From: Strigamia acuminata
Taxonomy: Eukaryota; Arthropoda; Chilopoda; Geophilomorpha; Linotaeniidae
Assembly (NCBI GenBank): GCA_949358305.1
Contig: OX442315.1
Location: 10,814,427-10,878,426 of the forward strand
Direction: 5' to 3'
Length of the DNA stretch: 64,000 nucleotides
Shown: piece by piece, positions 53,705 to 63,759 of the stretch
How positions within the stretch are numbered: position 1 is the stretch's first letter
Layout: each line of letters begins with the position of its first letter
Translations under genes and position numbers: made by a program
The notes under the pieces: model-generated
Seen by the model: only the letters and a program-made list of their open reading frames with translations
What the model was told of the DNA's origin: nothing
Databases searched by the model: none

Positions 53705-55621
53705 ATGGCTTCACGCGACACTTTGTCACAATCCAGTGTTTCGGACGTAGAAGCCGAACAAGCGCATACTTTGCCACTTCCAGACTCACCAACACATGAG
53801 CCGGACCAGCAGCAGGAACTACTAGTACAACCAATATCCACAGACGTGCCATTTTCCAATCCTTGGAGGACATACGCTCAAATGGAAGCGGATCAACTCC
53901 AACATGAACGGGAAGCGGCTGCGGCACGGGATCAATGGGAGGAAAATAGACGCCATTTGCAGGACTCACTCATGGAAAGAAGACAAATTGTGGACGGGAT
54001 GCGAGTGGTTCGAGAAGACATTCAACGAGGACCGCCGCCTCCTTACCAACCTGCGTTTATGCAACCGGAACCACAGCAACATCGAAGGAATCCACCTGCA
54101 TTGACGATGGAAGCATTGATGAGAGTATTACGAGAGGATAGAAGGGAGTTACAACACGAACTTCGCCAGGAGTTGCTCGAATCGATGAGGCAAATTAGGC
54201 GCGAGCTGAACGACAGAGTGGAGGAATTTATCCATTCGCACAACGAGCGAACTCAGCCTGAACCACCAGCACCAGAAGCAGGTTCAGGGGCCACACGTCG
54301 TGGTCGAGAGGGCGCTCGGGGAGCCGACTTTTCTTTTGGAGATACTGGACGTGCGTCAGGACCACGACGCACTGGCTCTTATTCTCCGAGACGACGCCAA
54401 CAACATTCACAACAGGGAGACACGACTTCCAATGTTCCACGGGACCCACCACCGAATCCTGACCCGGATTCCGCTCAAGGAGGTAGTCAAGGCATACCAC
54501 TCAGCGCCTCAAGACAACTGCCTCACACGAGATCTCAACTCTCGTTGGAGTCGGAAGATCAGCGTCAAGCCGCTCAGGTTGGAAGGTATAAACTTAAAGT
54601 TGAAAAAATTCCATACTTTGACCCGGATGAAGCTACTTTCGACACAGTGGACTTGTTCCTAGGTAAGCTATATGCGCACATGTTTACCATGGGAGCACCG
54701 GAGGGAATATATTTGAAAGTATACGTGGTTCTCGCGCTCCGAAATAGAGCGCAACGTTGGTGGATGGCTCTGACTCCAAAACCAAACAATTGGGAGGACT
54801 TTGAATTAGTTTTCAGGCAGGTATTTTCCATTAATTCAGCTTTAGCTAATGTTAAGTTGTCTCAGCGCAAACAAAAGCCAGGGGAATCAACTATGTCGTT
54901 CCTCAGCGAGATGATTCATTATTTAAATATTGCTGGATACAAGGACAAGGGCTTGCAGTGGGAACGAGTTCAGGGCATGATGCAAACTCAGGTCGTACAA
55001 TTAATGCGCTCTTGGTGCATCAGGACAATCGACGACGCAGTCAAAATGGGCAACGATGTCGATAATCGCCTTCAGTTGGATTCGTTGCGGACTTTTGAGT
55101 ACAAGCAGTGCGGAGTTTCGGACCAGGAGATGCCTTTACCCGCAGGAGTGGGTCCTGCCACACGTACCAGAACAGAGGAGGAGAAGTTAAATCAACAATC
55201 TACTTCGTCCAGGTCTGGTCGTTTTTCAAGATTCAACAAAGTATTTACAGCATTGCTCGAGGACATGTCGGCGTGCGCGCTCGATCCAGAAGATCCCAAC
55301 AGCGAGGAAACCAATAAGGACCCGCCAAAGGAGTCTGCATCAGCGGCAGCACAGAAGTCTGATGTCCACGCCATGACTGCGACTACTGCGCCAACACCTA
55401 GAACGGATACACAGCACACATGTCCCAAGGACGTTGTCATTTTTCCAGCCGCTAAAGAAGCGCCTTCAGAGCCAAAGCTCCCGAAGAATGCTATGTGGAG
55501 AAAAACACCAACGGACAAATGGTACATGTCTGACAGGCAATCATGGAGGCCTGTGTGCCCCGTTTGTGGCAAGGAATGGAGTCGTCAGTCGGGAAACGCA
55601 AGCGGCCTGCTCAAAGCATGA
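53705..55621 (+). CDS. gag: Gag of gypsy element 3
   Basis: 638 aa from an ATG in good context (CAACATGG). Residues about 60-190 are helical and charged (MEADQLQHEREAAAARDQWE; ELRQELLESMRQIRREL), likely coiled coil. A basic, Arg/Gly/Pro-rich stretch follows (200-290). The capsid-like region is near 300-460 (DTVDLFLGKLYAHMFTMG, NRAQRWWMALTPKPNNWEDF). The C-terminus has one CPVCGKEW CxxC motif and no CCHC knuckle. It ends shortly after the G_GGA_AAC site, 8 codons beyond, so unshifted ribosomes add ASGLLKA and stop. Confidence 0.88.
   Translation: MASRDTLSQSSVSDVEAEQAHTLPLPDSPTHEPDQQQELLVQPISTDVPFSNPWRTYAQMEADQLQHEREAAAARDQWEENRRHLQDSLMERRQIVDGMRVVREDIQRGPPPPYQPAFMQPEPQQHRRNPPALTMEALMRVLREDRRELQHELRQELLESMRQIRRELNDRVEEFIHSHNERTQPEPPAPEAGSGATRRGREGARGADFSFGDTGRASGPRRTGSYSPRRRQQHSQQGDTTSNVPRDPPPNPDPDSAQGGSQGIPLSASRQLPHTRSQLSLESEDQRQAAQVGRYKLKVEKIPYFDPDEATFDTVDLFLGKLYAHMFTMGAPEGIYLKVYVVLALRNRAQRWWMALTPKPNNWEDFELVFRQVFSINSALANVKLSQRKQKPGESTMSFLSEMIHYLNIAGYKDKGLQWERVQGMMQTQVVQLMRSWCIRTIDDAVKMGNDVDNRLQLDSLRTFEYKQCGVSDQEMPLPAGVGPATRTRTEEEKLNQQSTSSRSGRFSRFNKVFTALLEDMSACALDPEDPNSEETNKDPPKESASAAAQKSDVHAMTATTAPTPRTDTQHTCPKDVVIFPAAKEAPSEPKLPKNAMWRKTPTDKWYMSDRQSWRPVCPVCGKEWSRQSGNASGLLKA
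55591..55597 (+). promoter_or_regulatory. -1 ribosomal frameshift site, G_GGA_AAC (element 3)
   Basis: Gag codons read CAG TCG GGA AAC GCA, putting G GGA AAC in the exact slippery register. The -1 frame leads into pol (CGC AAG CGG) and is open; the gag stop is at 55619-55621. Same heptamer as element 1. No pseudoknot search was done. Confidence 0.8.
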
Positions 55622-58600
55622 GTCCAGAGAGCGGGTCGGATATAAACATCAAGGACTCTACTGAGAAGAAGACTGAAGAATCACCAGACGTCGATAGAAG
55701 TACAACACCGTCTACTCCGACACCAGAGGCGCCATCTGCTGTTCGAGAAGACAACAACAAATCATTAACACCGTCTACTGACATTAAATTAACTACATTA
55801 ATCAAATCAGATTCAAGTAAATCAAAAACAAAAATACCCGGTGTCGTAACACCACAACCAACAAAATCAGCGCAACTTTCGTCTGTGAAAGCCAAGGAAA
55901 CTCCCAAAAAACCAACTTCGTTGACAACGCAGAGTGAGACGTTGCAGACAAACTTCGTTCTTTTGTCGCCCGAGGAATTGCAAAAAACCGAAGAGCCAAG
56001 AATCGAAATTACGAAGATTGATCGCTTTAATAGAGAAGCACCATATATCAAGATAACATGGGCCAACGTGAGTTTTGTCGCACTTTTGGATTCAGGCGCT
56101 CAGACATGTGTAATGTCAGAGTCATTATTTAACAAACTTAAAGCCAATATGGGTTTGGAATTGCTCGAACTTCACGAAACAGTGCGTACGGCGGCCGATG
56201 ACAAAATTCCAGTTAAGGGATCTGTTAAACTGTCGGTACGCGCACCTTTGGCCGTTATTTCTTTCATTTGTTTAATTATACCCAAAACATCAGAGGACCT
56301 TCTGCTGGGAAGAGATTTCTGCAGAGCGGTTGGTCTGTGCACAGACTTTGAATTGTGCCAGTGGTATTTAAAGGGATCACAAGAGCGAAGACAATTCATG
56401 ACTTTAGAACAAGCTAACAAGTCAGAATCTGTTCTTTTATTTCCCATCAGGAAACCCGATGATACAAGGGACAGCACTAGGGATGTACCCAAGGTATTAA
56501 TTAACAACATTAATTGTATTCTTCTAGAACATCGACCTTTGTCGCAAGAGATTTTCGAATATCCAAATGACGATGCTCAGCACCAAATCAAGAGGATTCG
56601 GAATCGTGCACGGGATCAGTGGTCATTTATATGGTCACCAAGGAGGAAGGATTCTATTAAAAAATCAAGAAAATTCAATTCATCATTGTTTTCGACGCTT
56701 AGCCAACGCAGACGTGCAAGACGACAGCGGAGACGCCTTTATGAATTGTCACCAACAATAAAACAACTTAACACGCAGGGAAGACGGCTTTTGCGTCGTG
56801 TGGATGAAAATGCGCTCATGGCCAGAGTACACGATCATTCGACGATTTCGGAGCCGCCTCTGGATGTTAATGTATTACAGTATCAACCAAGCAGTGATCC
56901 AACACAACTGGACTGGATTTACGACCAGCTGTGGTCATCATTGACGGTACCCCAAATTCGTTTATTAATTCAGACTCTTCGACCAATTTCAAAAGTATTT
57001 CGTGAGGAGGTTGGATTATGCAACAACACTCAGTTTGAAGTAAATTTAAAACCGGACTTTAGACCAATTCATGTGCCTGTAAGACCCGTTAACCCAGCAA
57101 AAAAGATGGTAATTGACGCTTATTTGGACCAAAAACTAAAACAAGGCATTATTCGTCGATCAAAAAGTGATTGTGCGGTGGCGCCTGTTGTTGTTCCAAA
57201 GAAGACTGGAGATTGGCGTACAGCTATGGATTTTAGGCCGATGAATGCTCAAACTTTACACGATGTCTACCCACTACCCGACATCGATAATATATTTTCT
57301 TATTTAGGAGGATCAAATTGGTTTTCGATCATAGATGGACGAGAAGCTTTCCACCAGATTGGAGTGCGTCCAGGTGACGAGAGATTTCTCGCATTTATTA
57401 CGCACAGAGGACTTTTCGAATATGTGAGAATGCCGTTTGGACCCATTAATGGCCCAGCAACTCTGCAGAGAGCCATGAACAAAACTTTGTCGAAATATCT
57501 TTACAAGTTCGTGTTCGTTTATCTCGATGACGTCATAATTTTCAGCAAGACTTTCGAGGAGCATGTACAACATCTCAAAATAATTCTTCAAGCCTTGGAT
57601 GAAGCGGGATTCACGATGAACGCCAACAAGACGGAATTGTGCAGAACATCGCTCGAAGTTTTAGGACACATAGTAGAGGCTGGACACATTAAACCAAATC
57701 CAAATAAGGTGACGGCAATTCAATATTTTCCGGCGCCTACCAACATCAAAGAATTACAAAGATTCAAAGGAATGATTGGTTATTATCAGTCATTTTTCCC
57801 AAATTATTCAAAAACATGCGAGGTGTTTCGCCCCTTACTCAAAAAAGATTCTGAGTGGAATTGGACAATTCAACACCAAGAGGCATTTGATTCACTCAAG
57901 AGAGGATTGGCTGAACCAACTCTACATCGAAGATTCCCAGATTGGACCAAGCCATACATACTACAAACAGACGCCAGCTATTCAGGTTTGGGCGCTGCAC
58001 TCATGCAATTAAATGATCAAGGTGAACGAACACCAATCGCCTTTGCATCACGTGCATTGAATTCTGCTGAAAAGAATTACAGCGTTACTGAGATTGAATG
58101 CTTAGCGGCGGTTTGGGCGGTCAAGAGATTTCGTGTGTATCTTGAGATGATGAATTTTTATTTAGAAAGCGATCATTTGTCGTTAAAGTGGCTTTTCCAG
58201 CAGCGAGAACCAAAAGGACGCCTGGCACGATGGGTTCTGTCCCTCAGTGAGTACAAATTTACATTTCTTTACTGTTCAGGAGCACAGAATCGTGTTGCGG
58301 ATGCCCTTAGCCGTGCGCCTGTGGAACCATCGGAACCATTGGATGCAGACGACTCGCCTCTCGTTGATGAAACATGCTACATCGCCTATTTTGACGACCC
58401 AGATGATTGGCCAAAATTACCAATAATCAACATTATTGGAGTTGGATTGGCTGCGGCACAACAACAAAATAACGCAGCTGTGATGACAAGAGCGCAAAGA
58501 CGACAGCAGCAAATTAAACCAAAATTGGGTAGGCCAAAGGGTTCTAAAAATAAGAAAAGACCGCCACCAAATTATCAGGTATTAACTCGAGCCAGAGCGC

Positions 58601-60363
58601 GTCAACAGAAACAAGTTTCGACGCCTCCTGGAGCTGTTGTACCATTGCCACCTATAATGTCGCCTCTGCCATCACCAAATGTGCCAACTGCATCGTTTCC
58701 AACTCCTGATGTGTTGAGCCCACCTGCAGGACCATCTGGAGCTGTGCGACCGAATTTTGACGGATATGGAGGTCCAGATTCGGATTCGTCGGACGATTCG
58801 ACAACTTATCAACCAGCATGGATGGGGCGTGCAGGATTTATGCCACAGCAAGTGCGTCAAGATCGATCACAATTTCAAAGAAATGCGACAAGACGCCCTG
58901 TTGCTGATGAACAACAAGACGAAGAAGAGGATGAGGCCGAGCGACTCCATGAGGCGCCGCAAGACCACCAACCATTTCGTCTAATACCAACTATTAACGA
59001 AATAATTCGTCGACAACACGAGGACACGTGGAGCGCCGAATTAATCGAATATCTTGATCAAGGACATTTGCCCAACGACCAAGTGCAAGCAGCGCGTATC
59101 AGGTATCGTGCCGTAGATTTTGCTATTTATAAAGGAATGTTGTGTCGTTATCCACCGATCGACATAAATAAAATTCGCCGTAGAAGACAAATCTATTTGC
59201 CCCTGGTGTTACGCGAACAATATTTCAAAGCTCTGCATTACCCGCCGAGCTGCGGACATTTAGGAGTTGAGAAAACACTTCATCGACTCCGGGCCCGAGT
59301 TTATTGGCCAAAAATGAAGGAAGACGTTTTGCTATGGATTCAAAAATGTGAACCATGTCAACGAGCTAAGCCGTTAAATCGCCTTCCATATGGACCAATG
59401 ATTATGGCCAAACCACGACATTTGTTTCACACAATTTACATCGATTATTATGGTAAAAAGCCCAGATCGATTGGAGGACATTGTTACGCATTAGTAATTG
59501 TGGATGCCGCCAGTCGATGGTTGGATGTGAGATTGACCGAGACATCTGACTGGAAAACAACAATCAAACAATTGCAAGGATTTATTCAGCGATGGGCATT
59601 TCCAAAAGTTATCATCAGTGATAATGCGCCAGCTTTCCGATCAATGGAATTCCAGGCTGCGTGTCAGAGTTTTGGCGCCATCAATCGCTACACGGCTGTT
59701 TATCATCCACAAGGGAACTTAGCCGAAAGATTAAACCAAGCATTAAAAAACTGCATTTTAGCTTATATTGAGGAGCATGTGCGCTGGGACGTTCACATTG
59801 GATATTTTGTGTTAGCAATCAACTCAGCATATCAAGCTTCGCTTCAATATTCTCCTTATCAAATGGTGACGGGACAAGAGGCGCGTTATCCAGGTGATTT
59901 CGATTCGGACACCGACGATGGACAGCCGCTGCCGCCAGCACGAGCGCGAGAGACGCATGAATTGATGAGAGAATTGCGAAATAATGCCACTGCAAATTTA
60001 CAAAAAGCTCAAATTAGACATAAACGTTGGTTCGATCGAAAAAGAAGACCACATGATTTCAAACCAGGCGATTTTGTGTCTATTAAAAATCGACAATTGT
60101 CATCAGCGGACCGACAGTTTGCTGCAGGACTTCGACAGAGGACGGAAGGCGTTTACGTAATCCATAAATTAACTGGACCCAATACTGTCATTCTTATGGA
60201 CAAGGATGGTCGTCGAATGCTGCCGTATAACGTCGTGGAATTACGCCATTGGTTCAATAATGATGATGATCTAGACCAAACAGACGCAACAATGATTGAA
60301 AAACATGTTGCTGCGTTTACATCGGAAATTGAAACCATCATCGCTTCATTTTCGATAAAATAA
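55597..60363 (+). CDS. pol: Pol of gypsy element 3 with an AT-hook-like linker
   Basis: Open from before 55543 to 60363 in the -1 frame. Numbered from 55543: protease LLDSGAQTCVM near 177; RT with VYLDDVIIFSK near 659; RNase H QTDASYSGLGA near 808; integrase finger (H..H..CEPC) near 1231-1280; catalytic core with YIDYY, SDNAPAF near 1359 and AERLNQ. Between RNase H and integrase (about 950-1180) is an unusually long, Pro- and Gln-rich linker with GRPKGSKNKKRPPP at 58528-58569, which resembles an AT-hook. About 100 residues between protease and RT are basic (RRRARRQRRRLYE). The order PR-RT-RH-IN is Ty3/gypsy. No stops. Confidence 0.93.
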   Translation, partial: RKRPAQSMSPESGSDINIKDSTEKKTEESPDVDRSTTPSTPTPEAPSAVREDNNKSLTPSTDIKLTTLIKSDSSKSKTKIPGVVTPQPTKSAQLSSVKAKETPKKPTSLTTQSETLQTNFVLLSPEELQKTEEPRIEITKIDRFNREAPYIKITWANVSFVALLDSGAQTCVMSESLFNKLKANMGLELLELHETVRTAADDKIPVKGSVKLSVRAPLAVISFICLIIPKTSEDLLLGRDFCRAVGLCTDFELCQWYLKGSQERRQFMTLEQANKSESVLLFPIRKPDDTRDSTRDVPKVLINNINCILLEHRPLSQEIFEYPNDDAQHQIKRIRNRARDQWSFIWSPRRKDSIKKSRKFNSSLFSTLSQRRRARRQRRRLYELSPTIKQLNTQGRRLLRRVDENALMARVHDHSTISEPPLDVNVLQYQPSSDPTQLDWIYDQLWSSLTVPQIRLLIQTLRPISKVFREEVGLCNNTQFEVNLKPDFRPIHVPVRPVNPAKKMVIDAYLDQKLKQGIIRRSKSDCAVAPVVVPKKTGDWRTAMDFRPMNAQTLHDVYPLPDIDNIFSYLGGSNWFSIIDGREAFHQIGVRPGDERFLAFITHRGLFEYVRMPFGPINGPATLQRAMNKTLSKYLYKFVFVYLDDVIIFSKTFEEHVQHLKIILQALDEAGFTMNANKTELCRTSLEVLGHIVEAGHIKPNPNKVTAIQYFPAPTNIKELQRFKGMIGYYQSFFPNYSKTCEVFRPLLKKDSEWNWTIQHQEAFDSLKRGLAEPTLHRRFPDWTKPYILQTDASYSGLGAALMQLNDQGERTPIAFASRALNSAEKNYSVTEIECLAAVWAVKRFRVYLEMMNFYLESDHLSLKWLFQQREPKGRLARWVLSLSEYKFTFLYCSGAQNRVADALSRAPVEPSEPLDADDSPLVDETCYIAYFDDPDDWPKLPIINIIGVGLAAAQQQNNAAVMTRAQRRQQQIKPKLGRPKGSKNKKRPPPNYQVLTRARARQQKQVSTPPGAVVPLPPIMSPLPSPNVPTASFPTPDVLSPPAGPSGAVRPNFDGYGGPDSDSSDDSTTYQPAWMGRAGFMPQQVRQDRSQFQRNATRRPVADEQQDEEEDEAERLHEAPQDHQPFRLIPTINEIIRRQHEDTWSAELIEYLDQGHLPNDQVQAARIRYRAVDFAIYKGMLCRYPPIDINKIRRRRQIYLPLVLREQYFKALHYPPSCGHLGVEKTLHRLRARVYWPKMKEDVLLWIQKCEPCQRAKPLNRLPYGPMIMAKPRHLFHTIYIDYYGKKPRSIGGHCYALVIVDAASRWLDVRLTETSDWKTTIKQLQGFIQRWAFPKVIISDNAPAFRSMEFQAACQSFGAINRYTAVYHPQGNLAERLNQALKNCILAYIEEHVRWDVHIGYFVLAINSAYQASLQYSPYQMVTGQEARYPGDFDSDTDDGQPLPPARARETHELMRELRNNATANLQKAQIRHKRWFDRKRRPHDFKPGDFVSIKNRQLSSADRQFAAGLRQRTEGVYVIHKLTGPNTVILMDKDGRRMLPYNVVELRHWFNNDDDLDQTDATMIEKHVAAFTSEIETIIASFSIK

Positions 60364-60894
60364 CTTAATTTCTTTTCATTTTATAATTTTATTTCTTTCT
60401 TTACTTTACCCAACCTTCTTTCCTTCCTGTGTTTATAATTTTCCCTGCTTTAAACCAAATATTTACGGAGGATAGACGCTGAAAATAGTAAGTAAAGATT
60501 AGTTTAGGAATTTGAAATTCATCAATTTAAAATGATGATACGAAGATTTACTAAGTCCAAACTCATGCTTCTTCGAAGTGCGTGATTAAATCTCGTTCAC
60601 GCGAGAGGTCCGTGTCATATTTTATGACGAGGCGACCCCGTAGCGAGACCGCGTGTATTAAAGACATGTGAGGGCACGACTTGGCCACATTTTAATTTGC
60701 GTCTGAATAGTCGCGCCTCAAAAACTTAACAATCACCCAAATTGGATTAATATTGTTAGAAATTGTGCGTCTATCACCCGTAAGTACTTTCTATTTCACA
60801 ACAATTCATTTTTAATTGAATATTTTCGTTAAAATAACTTTTTCTTTCCTGGAAAATTTCCATTTCTTTTAGTTTCACTTTACGATAATTTATT
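60364..60894 (+). other. Spacer between pol and ORF3 with a candidate 93-bp intron
   Basis: No ORF. A donor CACCC|GTAAGTAC at 60780 and an acceptor TTTCTTTTAG ending at 60872 enclose 93 bp; the ORF3 ATG is 23 bp further on. The acceptor could serve a long-range splice from the leader donor at 53274, or this could be a small intron in an internally initiated transcript. Confidence 0.5.
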
Positions 60895-63759
60895 ATGGCG
60901 TCCTACGATCCAAAAGTAACAATTACGATTCCAAAACCAACACAAAAAGGTTATCCAAAGTACCTGCCAATACCACCAATCGAAGCGTCGGGCGAAGGAC
61001 TGGTGCCACGCTTTCATCCGGACCACCCAAACGACCAAAGTTTCCCAAACTATGAACTTTGTCCAGTTTGTAGCGGGACCGGATTTGAGATTTACCAACT
61101 GCGGGCGCCACGAGAATGCCGAGCGTGTCGGGGCGGCGGTGATTTGCGCCGTTGCAAATTTAGGAAATGGATGCGCCTTATGTTCGCGTATGTACTTGGT
61201 TATGAGTCGATAGACAAAACATCGTTGGCTGGAGTGGATTTTCCGCCGCCAAGGATTCCATTTGGCAGTGCAAACGCCATCGCTCGTTTTCGTCATGCGC
61301 ACGCGTCATATTTGGCACGCATAAAGCAATTGGCAAAAGAGAAGGGAATCCGGCCTTTGACTTGGGAATATCCAGAGGGAGCCTACATAATTGCCGGCGA
61401 GCAACCTGCCGAACTTCCGGACCAGTTTGTGACGCCTGAAGGAAAGACCTACGATGTGGAATCGGGTATAGAACTGTATTTGACGGCGCCCAATGTGGTC
61501 GCGGATGCGAAAAGAGCATATTCAGAACCAGAAAGAGTTGCGGCCGACTTGCCTTTTCAACATTCAAACCTGCGCCCACGACATACGTACGAGGAGCGAA
61601 GCACGCACCGTTTGAAGGAATATACGCAGAAAGTAACGAAAAGGATCGGAGCGGAGGCGAATCGAGACACTCACTTTGTGACGGGACGATCCGGACCAGT
61701 ATTGAACGTCTCTTCAGTCATCATCGAGGAAAACGGAGCGGTTGGTGGAGCGCCTATTGCGTCGCCTGTCATCGAATCGACTAAAGAACTTTCGTTACAC
61801 GACCAAGTGGCTAAAAAGGTAGTAAAAAATGAAGAAAATAGAAAAGAAAGAGAAAAAATTAGCAATATCAACACGATGTCGACCCCGATCATCAAAACGG
61901 AATCGAGTGTGACGGCAGCGGAAGCGAGGTCAACCAACGTTACAACGGTGACCACTGCTGCGCCAATCGTCATTCCTTATTTCTATGTTGTAAAGAACAA
62001 ATCGTCTTCGATTGAGACGTCCGAGTCAAGCCAAACTGCTCAACCTGTCGATGTCACCACTGTGACCCAATCGAATGTGACGCCCAAGATGATGACTTCA
62101 GTTGCTGCGACATCGGTGCCGATTACGTACTCCAAAATTACAACTTCAAACACACAAATGGACACAATTGCTGATTTTAACAAAAAACTAATTAAAGCTG
62201 ATTTTTCCCCACAGGTTGACCAAGATATTAAGGCGTTGTTGAATTTCACACCGTCTTCGTCCATCGCGAATATCGCTGCCGAAATTGCGAGAGATGCGGA
62301 GGAGTGCGCAAAGTTCCACGACGTCAAGAAATTGGAAAGCAAGATTTCTAATCCAATTGCTAAGGCCATTTCAGCGGTCTCGAACGGATCAACGTCGTCT
62401 GAAGGATGCGCATCTCTGAAGCCACGTTATCTCCAGGGATTCGACCGAAATGGATGTACGATGCGCCCAGACCGTATTTTCACTCAGATGTCCGAAATAT
62501 TCCGGCGCCATGAGCTTGAGATACTGTACCCTATGGAAAACAGAGGTCAAGGACGAATCAACCTGAGATCGGAGGGATGGAGCGAGCTTTTTAAAATGTC
62601 GATTAATTTGGATTTCAACGTTAGCGCTTCGGACTTCAAGACGGTCGTCGGAACGATTTTCGGACGCCTCGGGAACATCGCGAAGGAAATTGAAGCGAAA
62701 ATGACAAAGGACTGTACCGGAGACGAGCACGCGGTGCATCACCTCATTGTGCACGCCGTGCACTTTAATTTAAAAGAGATCATCACCCAGATGCATCAGA
62801 GTCGTCGCGACGCCGTTAAACGATTTCGTGAGGCCGACGCGCTCAGGGAGGTCCAGCGACTGGAGGACGAGAGAAATGCGCCCGCCAAACCACCATTGGA
62901 TCCAGAATTGATCATGACGGAGGATGAAATTAAGAACTTTTCAGAAAAGATTCTCATCGAGTTGGCGCCTGAGAAATTGGTGCAACAATTTGAGGACGCA
63001 ATTGCCGAAAATCCGAAATTGGCGGATCCTCGAACCAAATATTCATTCCGATACGACCCCGTAATTGTGGCGGACACAGGAATACTCGCCTCGGAGTTAT
63101 CGTCGGATGTGGATTATTCAATGTCGGATGTCGAGTCGCTTCGCGAGTCAACGGGCGACGAAGAGAACCACAAAGCATTCCTGGCGGCGCAAGCACACAA
63201 CAAAATTGAAGTAATTCAGGTCGACGAGCCTTTCAGACTTCCTGGAGTTGGACGGGGCGGCGCAAGGGCTGGACGTCGATCGCCATTGATGTCGAGGATG
63301 CCAAAAATGATTTTGACACCACCAAAGGAAAAGGACGACGATCCAGGCGAAGTTGTCACACCTGAGAGTTTGCGCGAACCGGTCGAGCCGAAGCCTAAGG
63401 AGAAACGTCTCGTGGAGCCAACTTGCGCGTTAGCAATCATGGAGGAGATTATCCCGATAGATAATATTTTCTACTCATTGCCGTGGGAACCTAAAATCAA
63501 ATTGGTCGTGGATTGGAGTATTCTGACGCGCCTTTTCGAAACGATCATCTTTTCAGACTTACAACTTGACCACGGTGCGGGCGAGAAATTGTTGTCCATC
63601 ATTAAACAATATTACGTCGGAGATTTCCTGTACCGAGTGAACAGAATTAGCCAAAAGTGTTACGCGACTTCTAAACAACAGGTGAGAGTGATCCTCGTAA
63701 AGACAGCGCTTAGACTGGTCTATTATGCGATGGACGGTCAGGGCGCGTCTGCATTTTAA
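60895..63759 (+). CDS. Third ORF of gypsy element 3, 954 aa, function unknown
   Basis: ATG at 60895 (MASYDPKV). It sits where env would be, but has no signal peptide, no membrane segment and no furin-like site that I can see, so it is not an envelope. Residues 56-82 have CPVCSGTG and CRACRGGG, the paired CxxCxGxG motif of DnaJ-type zinc centres. Residues about 90-190 look globular (KWMRLMFAYVLGYESID, WEYPEGAYII). 230-420 is Ser/Thr/Val-rich. 500-680 is a second ordered part (RPDRIFTQMSEIFRRHE, FKTVVGTIFGRLGNIAKEIE). 780-800 has a short RGG-like patch (GVGRGGARAGRR), and 860-954 is a third ordered domain ending MDGQGASAF. I recognise no family. Confidence 0.82.
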   Translation: MASYDPKVTITIPKPTQKGYPKYLPIPPIEASGEGLVPRFHPDHPNDQSFPNYELCPVCSGTGFEIYQLRAPRECRACRGGGDLRRCKFRKWMRLMFAYVLGYESIDKTSLAGVDFPPPRIPFGSANAIARFRHAHASYLARIKQLAKEKGIRPLTWEYPEGAYIIAGEQPAELPDQFVTPEGKTYDVESGIELYLTAPNVVADAKRAYSEPERVAADLPFQHSNLRPRHTYEERSTHRLKEYTQKVTKRIGAEANRDTHFVTGRSGPVLNVSSVIIEENGAVGGAPIASPVIESTKELSLHDQVAKKVVKNEENRKEREKISNINTMSTPIIKTESSVTAAEARSTNVTTVTTAAPIVIPYFYVVKNKSSSIETSESSQTAQPVDVTTVTQSNVTPKMMTSVAATSVPITYSKITTSNTQMDTIADFNKKLIKADFSPQVDQDIKALLNFTPSSSIANIAAEIARDAEECAKFHDVKKLESKISNPIAKAISAVSNGSTSSEGCASLKPRYLQGFDRNGCTMRPDRIFTQMSEIFRRHELEILYPMENRGQGRINLRSEGWSELFKMSINLDFNVSASDFKTVVGTIFGRLGNIAKEIEAKMTKDCTGDEHAVHHLIVHAVHFNLKEIITQMHQSRRDAVKRFREADALREVQRLEDERNAPAKPPLDPELIMTEDEIKNFSEKILIELAPEKLVQQFEDAIAENPKLADPRTKYSFRYDPVIVADTGILASELSSDVDYSMSDVESLRESTGDEENHKAFLAAQAHNKIEVIQVDEPFRLPGVGRGGARAGRRSPLMSRMPKMILTPPKEKDDDPGEVVTPESLREPVEPKPKEKRLVEPTCALAIMEEIIPIDNIFYSLPWEPKIKLVVDWSILTRLFETIIFSDLQLDHGAGEKLLSIIKQYYVGDFLYRVNRISQKCYATSKQQVRVILVKTALRLVYYAMDGQGASAF

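Noticed and set aside
60895-63759. ORF3 as an envelope glycoprotein
   Set aside because: No signal peptide, TM segment, furin site or fusion-peptide-like region was seen, and the N-terminus is charged with a zinc-type motif.
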